Source: CALMZN01 sp964443785
GTDB taxonomy: Bacteria > Patescibacteriota > Patescibacteriia > UBA1558 > GWA2-36-10
Direction: 5' to 3'
NCBI GenBank assembly: GCA_964443785.1
Contig: CAYUER010000005.1
Coordinates: 1-46,730, forward strand
Length of the DNA stretch: 46,730 nt
How positions within the stretch are numbered: the first letter of the stretch is position 1; each line of letters begins with the position of its first letter. Under the pieces are notes generated by a model. The model worked only from the letters and a program-made list of their open reading frames with translations, was not told the DNA's origin and did no database searches. Positions 31,000 to 37,845 of the stretch are shown one piece after another. A program made the position numbers and the translations under genes.

Positions 31000-32421
31000 C
31001 TACTTAGTATTCTTTATACTAATACCCAGTTCGTCTAACTGCCCTTTATCAACTTCGGATGGTGACTCCATCATTGGATCGCGTCCATCAGAAGTCAATG
31101 GAAAAGCTGTCACTTCTTTGAGATTCTTTTCACCCAACAAAACCATCAACAATCTATCTAGGCCTGGAGCAATACCACCGTGTGGTGGCACACCATATTT
31201 GAAAGCTTCAAAATAATGTTTGAATTGTTCTTTTTGCTCTGGCTTGAAGCCAATCAGATCCCAAACTTTTTCTTGAATCTTCATATCATGAATACGGATA
31301 GCACCACCACCGACTTCAAAACCATTCAAAACCATATCATGCTGATATGATCGAGCTTTACCAGGATCAGTATCTAAGAGTGGCAAATCCTCTTCTTTGG
31401 GTGCAGTAAACATATTGTGAGCTGGTCCCCAAGTATCACCAGCGCCGACAAATCTATCTTCATCAGTCTGAGGCATAAACAATGGAAAATTGATCACCCA
31501 AGCAAAAGCTAATTCATTGGCATCATTTTTGTCTTTCCTCAAGTCTGGTTTGTCACTATTGTATTTTTCCATGACTTCTTGATAGTTCAAGCGTGGCCAA
31601 GGAGTTTGTGTAAAATGTTTTTCCGGAAATAATTCTTGGACCATCTTGGTAATCATGTCCTCTACCAAATCCAAAATATCTTCTTGTTTGACAAAAGACA
31701 TTTCCATATCTAATTGATAAAATTCTCCCGGACTTCTATCGGCTCTTGCATCTTCATCACGAAAACAAGGAGCAATTTGAAAATATTTATCAATACCAGC
31801 CACCATCAATAACTGTTTGTACTGCTGTGGTGCTTGTGGTAAAGCAAAAAATTTACCCGGATGCAATCTGGATGGCACTAAATAATCTCGAGCACCTTCG
31901 GGTGTTGATTTTGATAAAATAGGAGTTTGCACTGAAACAAAATCATGAGCTCTCAAATAGTTACCTAAAAAAGAAATAACTTTATCGCGCATGACAATAT
32001 TACGAGTCATGCGTTCGTGACGCAAATCTAGATAGCGATACTTCAAACGCAATTCTTCATTGGCTTGACGCTCTTCATTATCAATCTCAAATGGTGTAGT
32101 CTCAGCACTAGATAAAATTTCTATTTTTTTGGCCAGTATTTCCACTCTACCAGTAGGCATTTCTTCATTGATTTGCTTAGCTCCCCTTTCCTGGACCATA
32201 CCAGTGATAGCTAAGACAAATTCTGTCCTAATATTAGCCAAAATAGCCCGAGAAGCTTCGTCTAGCTCAGCAGGAACTGCCACTACCTGGACTATGCCCC
32301 AGCGGTCACGCATATCCAAAAAAGCGATTTTGCCCATATTGCGCCTGACATTGACCCAAGCTTTGATCAAAACTTCTTGACCAACTAAATTACTAGTTTC
32401 TATTGTTTTTATTCTGTTCAT
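31000..32421 (-). CDS. aspS: Aspartyl-tRNA synthetase lacking the GAD domain
   Basis: Charges tRNA-Asp (or tRNA-Asp and tRNA-Asn) with aspartate. The 473-residue protein has the OB-fold anticodon domain (1-105), class II motif 2 FRDEDARADRSPGEFYQLDMEMSF (217-241, read in two parts) and motif 3 GIAPGLDRLLMVL (416-428). Sequence details such as ADRSPGEFYQLD are bacterial. Bacterial AspRS is normally about 590 residues because a GAD domain of roughly 100 residues is inserted between motifs 2 and 3; here NSDKPDLR (288-295) runs within ten residues to ELAFAWVINFPLF (303-315), so this insertion is absent. asnS is also present nearby, so a discriminating enzyme is plausible. Confidence 0.93.
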   Translation of the reverse strand: MNRIKTIETSNLVGQEVLIKAWVNVRRNMGKIAFLDMRDRWGIVQVVAVPAELDEASRAILANIRTEFVLAITGMVQERGAKQINEEMPTGRVEILAKKIEILSSAETTPFEIDNEERQANEELRLKYRYLDLRHERMTRNIVMRDKVISFLGNYLRAHDFVSVQTPILSKSTPEGARDYLVPSRLHPGKFFALPQAPQQYKQLLMVAGIDKYFQIAPCFRDEDARADRSPGEFYQLDMEMSFVKQEDILDLVEDMITKMVQELFPEKHFTQTPWPRLNYQEVMEKYNSDKPDLRKDKNDANELAFAWVINFPLFMPQTDEDRFVGAGDTWGPAHNMFTAPKEEDLPLLDTDPGKARSYQHDMVLNGFEVGGGAIRIHDMKIQEKVWDLIGFKPEQKEQFKHYFEAFKYGVPPHGGIAPGLDRLLMVLLGEKNLKEVTAFPLTSDGRDPMMESPSEVDKGQLDELGISIKNTK

Positions 32422-32439
32422 AAAATTTTAATCTCTTAG

Positions 32440-32515
32440 TGGAGCCGAGAACAGGAGTCGAACCTGCGACCTATGGTTTACGATACCATTGCTCTACCAA
32501 TTGAGCTATCTCGGC
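32440..32515 (-). tRNA. tRNA-Thr (anticodon CGT)
   Basis: 76 bases on the minus strand. Acceptor GCCGAGA pairs TCTCGGC, D-stem GCTC/GAGC, anticodon stem ATGGT/ACCAT with loop ATCGTAA, T-loop TTCGACT. The 3' CCA is encoded. It lies between asnS and aspS. A broken copy of its first 35 bases is found at 32580-32674. Confidence 0.95.
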
Positions 32516-32560
32516 ATATGATAATAAAGAACTATTTGCGGTTTATCGACCGTAGGGAGA

Positions 32561-32580
32561 CCCCGCCCGCTGGCGGTGGC
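32561..32580. repeat. GC-rich palindrome at the broken end of the tRNA fragment
   Basis: CCGCC (32563-32567) and GGCGG (32572-32576) pair around a four-base loop. It adjoins the point where the tRNA-Thr fragment stops, inside the anticodon. Its sequence resembles the CCCGCCCG element ends at 32626 and 42500. Confidence 0.65.
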
Positions 32581-32593
32581 GATACCATTGCTC

Positions 32594-32613
32594 CCTGCCT
32601 GCCGGCAGGCAGG
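32594..32613. repeat. 20-bp perfect GC-rich palindrome inserted in the tRNA fragment
   Basis: CCTGCCTGCCGGCAGGCAGG is its own reverse complement. It sits cleanly between nt 21 and nt 22 of the tRNA copy, with no extra or missing tRNA bases on either side. Confidence 0.85.
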
Positions 32614-32625
32614 TACCAATTGAGC

Positions 32626-32665
32626 CCGCCCGGCACGCCTACGGCGATAGCCGTGGCGGACGGGC
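32626..32665. repeat. 40-bp GC-rich imperfect palindrome inserted in the tRNA fragment
   Basis: Begins CCGCCCGGCACGCC and ends GTGGCGGACGGGC; the ends are complementary with a few mismatches. It sits between nt 9 and nt 10 of the tRNA copy and resembles the element at 42500-42538 (shared CCGCCCG, ACGCCT and GATGGCGG/CGTGGCGG blocks). Confidence 0.8.
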
Positions 32666-32685
32666 TATCTCGGCAAAAGACCGCT

Positions 32686-33975
32686 TTACGGTCTCAATCT
32701 ATATATAGTCCTTGGGAATGGTATAGTCTCTCTGACGTGCTCCAAGCCGCAAACCCAGGCAACAATACGCTCTAAACCAAAACCAAAACCGCCATGTGGC
32801 ACTGAACCATATTTACGCAAATCCAAGTACCATTCAAACTCTTTGACTGGCAAATTATGCTTTTTGATACTCTCCAAAAGCTTATCATAATCATACTCTC
32901 TCTGAGAGCCACCTATGACCTCACCATAGCCCTCAGGAGCAAGTAAATCAGCACACTCAGCCAAATCATTGTTTTTCGCATTGCGCTCCATATAAAAAGC
33001 TTTTATCTTGGCTGGATAGTTGGTGACAAAGATTGGATTATCAAACTGCTTGGTCAAAATAGTCTCATCATCAGCTCCTAGATCTTCTCCATCTTTGATA
33101 TCACTACCTAAGGCTTGTAATTTTTTGATAGCTTCCGCGTGAGTGATCCTATGAAATGGCTTGGTGATATTTTCCAAAACTTTTGTATCTCTTTCCAAAA
33201 TTTCTAATTCAGCTTTATTTTTTTCTAAAACCGCTTTGACCATGAATCTAATCAAGGCTTCTTGAGTTTGTAAGTTTTGATCTAAGTCCACAAAAGCCAT
33301 CTCCGCGTCCATCATCCAAAACTCAGTCAGATGTCTCCTGGTCTTTGACTTCTCCGCTCTAAAGGTAGGGCCAAAATCAAAAACTCGACCATGACTATAA
33401 ATAGCTGCCTCTAAATAGAGCTGACCACTCTGCGATAGATAAGCAGTCTCATCAAAATATTTTACCGAAAATAAATCAGTCGTACCTTCACAAGCACTGG
33501 GTGTCAATATGGGCGAATCAATTTTTATAAAATTATTCTGAGACATGAACTCATAAGTCGCCTGAATCAAAGTATTACGCACTCGTTGGATAGCCCATTG
33601 CTTTTTGGAGCGCAACCACAAATGTCGATTGTCCATCAAAAATTCAATACCATGATCTTTGTTGGCTATAGGATAATCCTGAGCAAGCTGAAAATAAGAA
33701 AAATCACTGACCTGAATTTCGTATTCTTCCTTCTTGGGATGCTTGGTCACGATGCCAGTCACAGCTACTGAAGTTTCCAAGGTCACACTATCAACTTGTT
33801 GCCACTTTGACTCCGACAAAGTATCGCTATTCAAAATAGCTTGCACAAAACCAGAACCATCGCGTAATTGCCAAAAGGCAATCTTGCCAGAAGAACGAAA
33901 ATTGCTCACCCAAGCTTTGATTTCTACTTCCTGATCAACAAATTTTGATAAATCACTTATTAATATTGATTGCAT
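32686..33975 (-). CDS. asnS: Asparaginyl-tRNA synthetase
   Basis: Charges tRNA-Asn with asparagine. The 429-residue class IIb enzyme has the OB-fold domain (VEIKAWVSNFRSSGKIAFWQLRDG, split about 17-40), DSPILTPSACEGTTDLF, motif 2 PTFRAEKSKTRRHLTEFWMMDAEM (about 202-226, read in parts) and motif 3 HGGFGFGLERIVAWV. TRRHLTEFWM with AEKS distinguishes it from AspRS. The stop codon lies in a short hairpin (AGACCG/CGGTCT, 32679-32695). Presence of asnS means the cell can charge tRNA-Asn directly, without the transamidation route. It is preceded by a terminator-like hairpin (34011-34028), discussed separately. Confidence 0.94.
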   Translation of the reverse strand: MQSILISDLSKFVDQEVEIKAWVSNFRSSGKIAFWQLRDGSGFVQAILNSDTLSESKWQQVDSVTLETSVAVTGIVTKHPKKEEYEIQVSDFSYFQLAQDYPIANKDHGIEFLMDNRHLWLRSKKQWAIQRVRNTLIQATYEFMSQNNFIKIDSPILTPSACEGTTDLFSVKYFDETAYLSQSGQLYLEAAIYSHGRVFDFGPTFRAEKSKTRRHLTEFWMMDAEMAFVDLDQNLQTQEALIRFMVKAVLEKNKAELEILERDTKVLENITKPFHRITHAEAIKKLQALGSDIKDGEDLGADDETILTKQFDNPIFVTNYPAKIKAFYMERNAKNNDLAECADLLAPEGYGEVIGGSQREYDYDKLLESIKKHNLPVKEFEWYLDLRKYGSVPHGGFGFGLERIVAWVCGLEHVRETIPFPRTIYRLRP

Positions 33976-34005
33976 ATTTTTAATATAATAAATAAATAAT
34001 ACCTA

Positions 34006-34035
34006 AAAAAAGGCTTTATTACAAGCCTAAAAAAA
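34006..34035 (-). terminator. Terminator-like hairpin upstream of asnS (possible attenuator)
   Basis: AGGCTT (34011-34016) and AAGCCT (34023-34028) pair around six bases and are flanked by A and T runs, so on the minus strand it reads as stem plus seven T, ending 30-35 bases before the asnS start. No minus-strand gene lies immediately upstream that would need it, so it may be a leader attenuator or may stop antisense transcription from either side. Confidence 0.55.
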
Positions 34036-34050
34036 CTAAAAATAAACATA

Positions 34051-34079
34051 TTGACAAGTTTTTATATATATGCTATTAT
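34051..34079 (+). promoter_or_regulatory. Predicted promoter of the 34.1 kb RNA
   Basis: TTGACA (34051-34056), a 17-base spacer and TATTAT (34074-34079). No reading frame of usable quality follows; the transcript is the structured RNA described next. Confidence 0.8.
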
Positions 34080-34085
34080 ACTCAA

Positions 34086-34435
34086 TCGAGCAAAAAGCTC
34101 AATGTTCATATAGATGCGGGGGGATAGCCAAGCAAGAGAGTCGTCCTGAGGCGCTAAGCCTCGGGAAAGATCAGGTGAAAACCAGTGGATTGGGCCAAAA
34201 AAAAGTAGCCCCGACGCGTTAAAATGCGCGTTAGTGCACTCTTGAGGCCTCGAGAGTGCTGATCTACGGCCGCCGTGTGCTATTGTCTCAGGGCTATCCG
34301 GATAGCTCAGAGAATATCCCCGGTCAGGAGAAACAAAGTGACCCACGGCTTATCCTGGGGCTAGCTCTGACTTCCCCCCGCACCATCTCAAAGGGCTCGT
34401 GATCTACGGATTGCGGGCCCTTATTCTTTTTATCA
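34086..34435 (+). ncRNA. Free-standing structured RNA (unassigned; possible divergent RNase P RNA)
   Basis: About 350 bases between a consensus promoter and a rho-independent terminator (34391-34435), much more GC-rich than its flanks and without a credible protein frame. A closing helix pairs GATGCGGGGGG (34111-34121) with CCCCCCGCACCATC. Inside are TCCTGA/TCAGGA, GAGGC/GCCTC, AGATCAG/CTGATCT enclosing GGGC/GCCC, ACGCG/CGCGT and GCACTCT/AGAGTGC hairpins, GCTATCCGGATAGC, and GGTCA/TGACC. GCCGTG and CACGGC could add a pseudoknot. GGGAAAG near the 5' end and GGCTTAT about 30 bases before the closing strand recall the conserved P4 regions of RNase P RNA, but the expected P4 pairing is not clear. 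No tRNA T-arm or tmRNA tag is seen. Confidence 0.6.
34391..34435 (+). terminator. Rho-independent terminator of the 34.1 kb RNA
   Basis: AAGGGCTCG and CGGGCCCTT form a nine-pair stem with one G-U pair, followed by TATTCTTTTT. Confidence 0.8.
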
Positions 34436-34440
34436 AAAAT

Positions 34441-35607
34441 TTATAAAGTCACCTGCTGTTTCCGCCTACCAAATAAAATAATCATAAAAGCGATCAAGCA
34501 GAAAAAAGCACTTACAAAAAATGGCAAATGTAAATGTGTCTGAAATAAAAATCCAGCCAACAGTGGCGCAAAAATTGAAGCGATATCAGAAAAAGAAGTC
34601 AAAATACCCAAAACCTCCCCTCGTCTATTCTCTCCAGCTAGCCCGACTGTAATACTATTCATCACTGCTCGTAAGACGCCTTGGAAAACAGTAGTAATCA
34701 ACAAACCTAAGAAAAAAATCACAGGAAACCATGAACCCATAGCTACAAATCCCAAAACGCACAAAAGCAAAAGCCATAATTCTAGCTGATGTAGTTTAAA
34801 TTTTTTTAACCAAAAATGTTTGAGAGCAAAACCCTGATTCAAAACCAATACTACTCCCACCAAAGTAATGGCCATGCCACTCAAAAAAGAACTAAAATTC
34901 AAAACTTCTTTAAAATAAATTGATAAAATAGATTGCATGCCAAAAGCAGCCGCTCCAAAAAAACACCAAGCTGCGAAAGATGGCCACAATGGTTTGTTTT
35001 GAGCTGCTCTTTTTAATGGCGCAAAGGGATTGATGCTTATTTTTTCTGTTTTAGATCTATTGGTATGAGATTCTGGTAAATATTTCCAAGTGACAATGGC
35101 ATTGACCAAGGCTAAAAATCCGACAAATAAAAACGGCGCATTGTGTGAAATAGCACTCAAAATACCACCGATAAATGGGCCAATCACAAAACCCAAGCCA
35201 AACAGGGCACCGATATATCCTAAATTGGTCGTTCTTTCTTTTTCGTCTTTAGCAATATCCACCAGATAACTTTGGGAAGTGGAGATATTGCCAGCTGCCA
35301 AACCATCGATAATACGACCTAAATATAATTGGAAAACATTATGTGCCGAAGCAAAAATAAACCAACCAATCGAGGTAGAAAGCAAAGACAAAAATAAAAC
35401 TGGCTTACGACCATAACGATCAGAAATAGCGCCCAGCACTGGATTGCTAAAAAAAGAACAAAAGGCATAGACAGCAATCAATGAGGTAATCAGCAAGGGA
35501 GATACACCAAAAGAGCTAACATAAAAAGGCAGGACCGGGATGATGATACCCAGTCCAATCACGTCAATTAAGACGGTAAATAATATTAATAATTTAGGTT
35601 TCGGCAT
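34441..35607 (-). CDS. MFS transporter, TetA-like drug:H+ antiporter subgroup
   Basis: 388 residues with about twelve membrane helices. The N-terminal half has LIDVIGLGIIIPVLPFY and the motif A sequence GAISDRYGRKPVLFLS in the cytoplasmic loop between helices 2 and 3, both typical of the TetA/DHA1 group of proton-driven exporters; GFVIGPFIGG resembles motif C of exporters. It follows the small membrane-protein gene by one base and is the last gene of the hydrogenase operon. The substrate is unknown; the operon context hints at export of a metabolite or toxic compound linked to redox metabolism, but this is only inference. Confidence 0.88.
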   Translation of the reverse strand: MPKPKLLILFTVLIDVIGLGIIIPVLPFYVSSFGVSPLLITSLIAVYAFCSFFSNPVLGAISDRYGRKPVLFLSLLSTSIGWFIFASAHNVFQLYLGRIIDGLAAGNISTSQSYLVDIAKDEKERTTNLGYIGALFGLGFVIGPFIGGILSAISHNAPFLFVGFLALVNAIVTWKYLPESHTNRSKTEKISINPFAPLKRAAQNKPLWPSFAAWCFFGAAAFGMQSILSIYFKEVLNFSSFLSGMAITLVGVVLVLNQGFALKHFWLKKFKLHQLELWLLLLCVLGFVAMGSWFPVIFFLGLLITTVFQGVLRAVMNSITVGLAGENRRGEVLGILTSFSDIASIFAPLLAGFLFQTHLHLPFFVSAFFCLIAFMIILFGRRKQQVTL

Positions 35608-35608
35608 T

Positions 35609-36124
35609 TTAAATACGTTTGATAAACTTCAAAAACACCCAAGCAATAATACCACCCAGTAAAGCAGTAATTAATTGAAAATAGCCCATCGATAGACCAA
35701 CTACTTTAGCAAAAATTGGACTCTTGATAAACTCTGAAGCTAGTAAAGTTGCTAGTGAATAAATAAAAACAAATTTTACAAAACTGGCAATCACTACTCC
35801 CAACCAAAAATTTTTTTGATAAAAATAATTGAACAATAAAACCAATAAAATATTACCCAAAATAATCACCGGAATCATCGGCAACATCACAGCTGGCAAG
35901 ATGCCAACGCTGACTGACATGATGCTAGGCAAAAAACAAATAATCAAAGCATTGCGCACACCCAAGATAACCACCGCAATAAAAAGCAAAGCATTGACCA
36001 AGGGGCCCGTGATCTGCTGCAAAGGAAACAAAGGAAATAAAATAGCCAAAAGCACCATAGAGCCAAATTGAATCATGGTGTTTATTTTTTTATCAGCTAT
36101 GACCTCTACTTTAGCTTCTTCCAT
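35609..36124 (-). CDS. Small multi-pass membrane protein in the hydrogenase operon (ECF S-component-like)
   Basis: 171 residues with about five to six membrane helices after a short charged N-terminus. The helical layout and Gly-rich turns (FPLFPLQQITGPLVNALLF, MLPMIPVIILGNILLV, GYFQLITALLGGII) resemble the substrate-binding S-components of energy-coupling-factor vitamin transporters, but no specific substrate family is recognised and no ECF ATPase is in the window. It lies two bases after hydA and one before the MFS gene, so it is surely co-transcribed. Alternatives include a hydrogenase-linked membrane protein of unknown role. Confidence 0.6.
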   Translation of the reverse strand: MEEAKVEVIADKKINTMIQFGSMVLLAILFPLFPLQQITGPLVNALLFIAVVILGVRNALIICFLPSIMSVSVGILPAVMLPMIPVIILGNILLVLLFNYFYQKNFWLGVVIASFVKFVFIYSLATLLASEFIKSPIFAKVVGLSMGYFQLITALLGGIIAWVFLKFIKRI

Positions 36125-36126
36125 AT

Positions 36127-37845
36127 TTATACTTTTACTTGTTTAGTAGTTTTATTAAAATGCGTATGACAAATTTTATGAATTATTTTTTTATTATTAA
36201 AATATTCTTCATAAAGTTTTTTCATCTCTGGGCTATCTTGAGCAGCTTTTAGCTGGGAAGCAATATCAATATTGAATAAACTCTTGGCTCTTTTTGCTCT
36301 GATCTGCTGATTGGTTGGCACTGGCTGACCACCACCGCCAATACAGCCACCTGGACAAGCCATCACTTCTATATAGTCATAATGCAATTTATTTTTTTTA
36401 ATTTTTTGCAATAATTTTTCGGCCGAACCAGAACCACCCACATAAGCCACTTTGTATTCTGCACCTTTTATTTTTAAAGTCGCCTCTCTCAAGCCCGGTA
36501 TATCAGTGGAGCTTTGCCAGCAAATATTTGGTAGTTTCTTGCCAGTCAATTGAAAATAAACTGTGCGCAAGGCTGACTCCATCACTCCACCGACAGCACC
36601 ATAGATGACACCAGAGCCAGTGGGCCTACCCAAAGGATCATCCAAAGGCTTGGGCTTCAAATTTGGTAAATCGATTTTATGCTTTTTCAATAAATAAGCC
36701 AACTCTCGGGTAGTCAAAACATAATCAACTGGTTTCCAACCATTTATTTTGAGCTCCGGCCTTTCCATTTCCCATTTTTTGGATACACAAGGCATGACCG
36801 AAACTACTACAATATTTTTGGGATCAATCTTTTTACTTTCTGCCCAATAAGTTTTGATCAAACCGCCGAGATTGATCTGCGGTGAACGCACTGTCGTCAG
36901 ATTGGGAATATATTCGGGATAAAAAAACTCTACATATTTTACCCAAGAAGGACAGCAAGAGGTAAACATCGGTAGCGTGCCTTTATTTTCTACTCGCTCG
37001 ATAAACTCCTTGGCCTCCTCTATGGTAGTCACATCCGATCCAACTGCTACATCAAAAACATAATCGGCACCTAACATCTTCAAAGCTGCTGATAGCTGCT
37101 CAGTGACTATAGCGCCAGGCTCGAGACCAAACTCTTCGCCAATACTGACACGCACACTGGGAGCAAATTGAAAAACAACTATTTTATTTTTATCAACCAA
37201 TGGTTTTTCTACGCCCTCAAACTCGCCAGCCCCCTCAAAAGCACCAACTGGACAATGGACTAAACATTGTCCACAATAAATACAATCGATATTTTTGTCT
37301 TTGGTGGGAACGACATTGAAAAAAGTATTATCTTCTTCGTAGGTCAAAAAATTGACCCCCTGCTTGTGACAAATCTCGACACAATTACCACAGTCAATAC
37401 ACTTGGAGCTATCAAATTGTAAAGCTGGGCCAAATTCATAAACAGGAAACTTATTTTTACGATCAGGAAAACGAGTGATGGTAGAGTGAAATTTTTTAGC
37501 CAAATCTTTGATCTGACATTTGTACATATAGACGCAGTCACTGCACTCCTCACGGTGCTGCGCAAAAATCAATTCTAAATTGACTTTTCGAGCTTTATTT
37601 ATCTCCTCAGATTCTGTCGTTATTTCCATGCCTGGACTGACATAAGTACTACAAGAAGTCTGCAAACCTTTTTGATTATTGACCGCTACCAAACAAATAC
37701 GACAATTGGGTTTGGGATCCAAATCAGGATGCGAGCAAAGAGTAGGTATATAAATACCATTAGCCTCGGCTGCTTGCAAAACTGTCTGACCATCTTCGGC
37801 TATTATCTTTTTATTATTGATTTTTATTTCTATTTTTTTAGCCAT
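36127..37845 (-). CDS. hydA: [FeFe] hydrogenase catalytic subunit (HndD-like)
   Basis: Interconverts H2 with protons and electrons at the H-cluster. The 572-residue protein has, in order: an N-terminal [2Fe-2S] domain (Cys37, 48, 51, 65), the His-Cys3 [4Fe-4S] site (His97, Cys101, 104, 110), two ferredoxin-type [4Fe-4S] motifs (CIDCGNCVEIC 149-159, CIYCGQCLVHC 188-198) and the H-cluster motifs L1 TSCCPSW (295-301), L2 MPCVSKKWE (351-359, usual form MPCxxKK) and L3 EVMACPGGCIGGG (493-505). All catalytic cysteines are present, so it should be active once matured. It overlaps the NuoF-like gene by eight bases. HydE, HydF and HydG maturases are not in the window. Confidence 0.95.
   Translation of the reverse strand: MAKKIEIKINNKKIIAEDGQTVLQAAEANGIYIPTLCSHPDLDPKPNCRICLVAVNNQKGLQTSCSTYVSPGMEITTESEEINKARKVNLELIFAQHREECSDCVYMYKCQIKDLAKKFHSTITRFPDRKNKFPVYEFGPALQFDSSKCIDCGNCVEICHKQGVNFLTYEEDNTFFNVVPTKDKNIDCIYCGQCLVHCPVGAFEGAGEFEGVEKPLVDKNKIVVFQFAPSVRVSIGEEFGLEPGAIVTEQLSAALKMLGADYVFDVAVGSDVTTIEEAKEFIERVENKGTLPMFTSCCPSWVKYVEFFYPEYIPNLTTVRSPQINLGGLIKTYWAESKKIDPKNIVVVSVMPCVSKKWEMERPELKINGWKPVDYVLTTRELAYLLKKHKIDLPNLKPKPLDDPLGRPTGSGVIYGAVGGVMESALRTVYFQLTGKKLPNICWQSSTDIPGLREATLKIKGAEYKVAYVGGSGSAEKLLQKIKKNKLHYDYIEVMACPGGCIGGGGQPVPTNQQIRAKRAKSLFNIDIASQLKAAQDSPEMKKLYEEYFNNKKIIHKICHTHFNKTTKQVKV

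Larger units (their letters stand above)
32580..32674 (-). pseudogene. Fragment of tRNA-Thr(CGT), 5' half, interrupted by two GC-rich palindromes
   Basis: On the minus strand the segments 32674-32666, 32625-32614 and 32593-32580 read GCCGAGATA, GCTCAATTGGTA and GAGCAATGGTATCG. Joined, they equal nucleotides 1-35 of the intact tRNA-Thr(CGT) at 32440-32515 with no mismatch. The copy is cut after nt 9 by a 40-base GC-rich imperfect palindrome and after nt 21 by a 20-base perfect palindrome, and ends in the anticodon beside a third palindrome. It cannot form a tRNA. It lies between asnS and the intact gene. Confidence 0.85.

Noticed and set aside
34062..34346. 94-residue minus-strand frame across the 34.1 kb RNA
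   Set aside because: It runs antisense to a promoter-terminator pair, has no family-like sequence, and its composition follows the RNA helices.
34111..34374. Possible tRNA-Leu or tmRNA because the ends read GCGGGGG and CCCCCGC-ACCA
   Set aside because: No T-arm (TTC loop), no proper anticodon loop with T33 and no tag reading frame are present, so the tRNA-like ends appear accidental.
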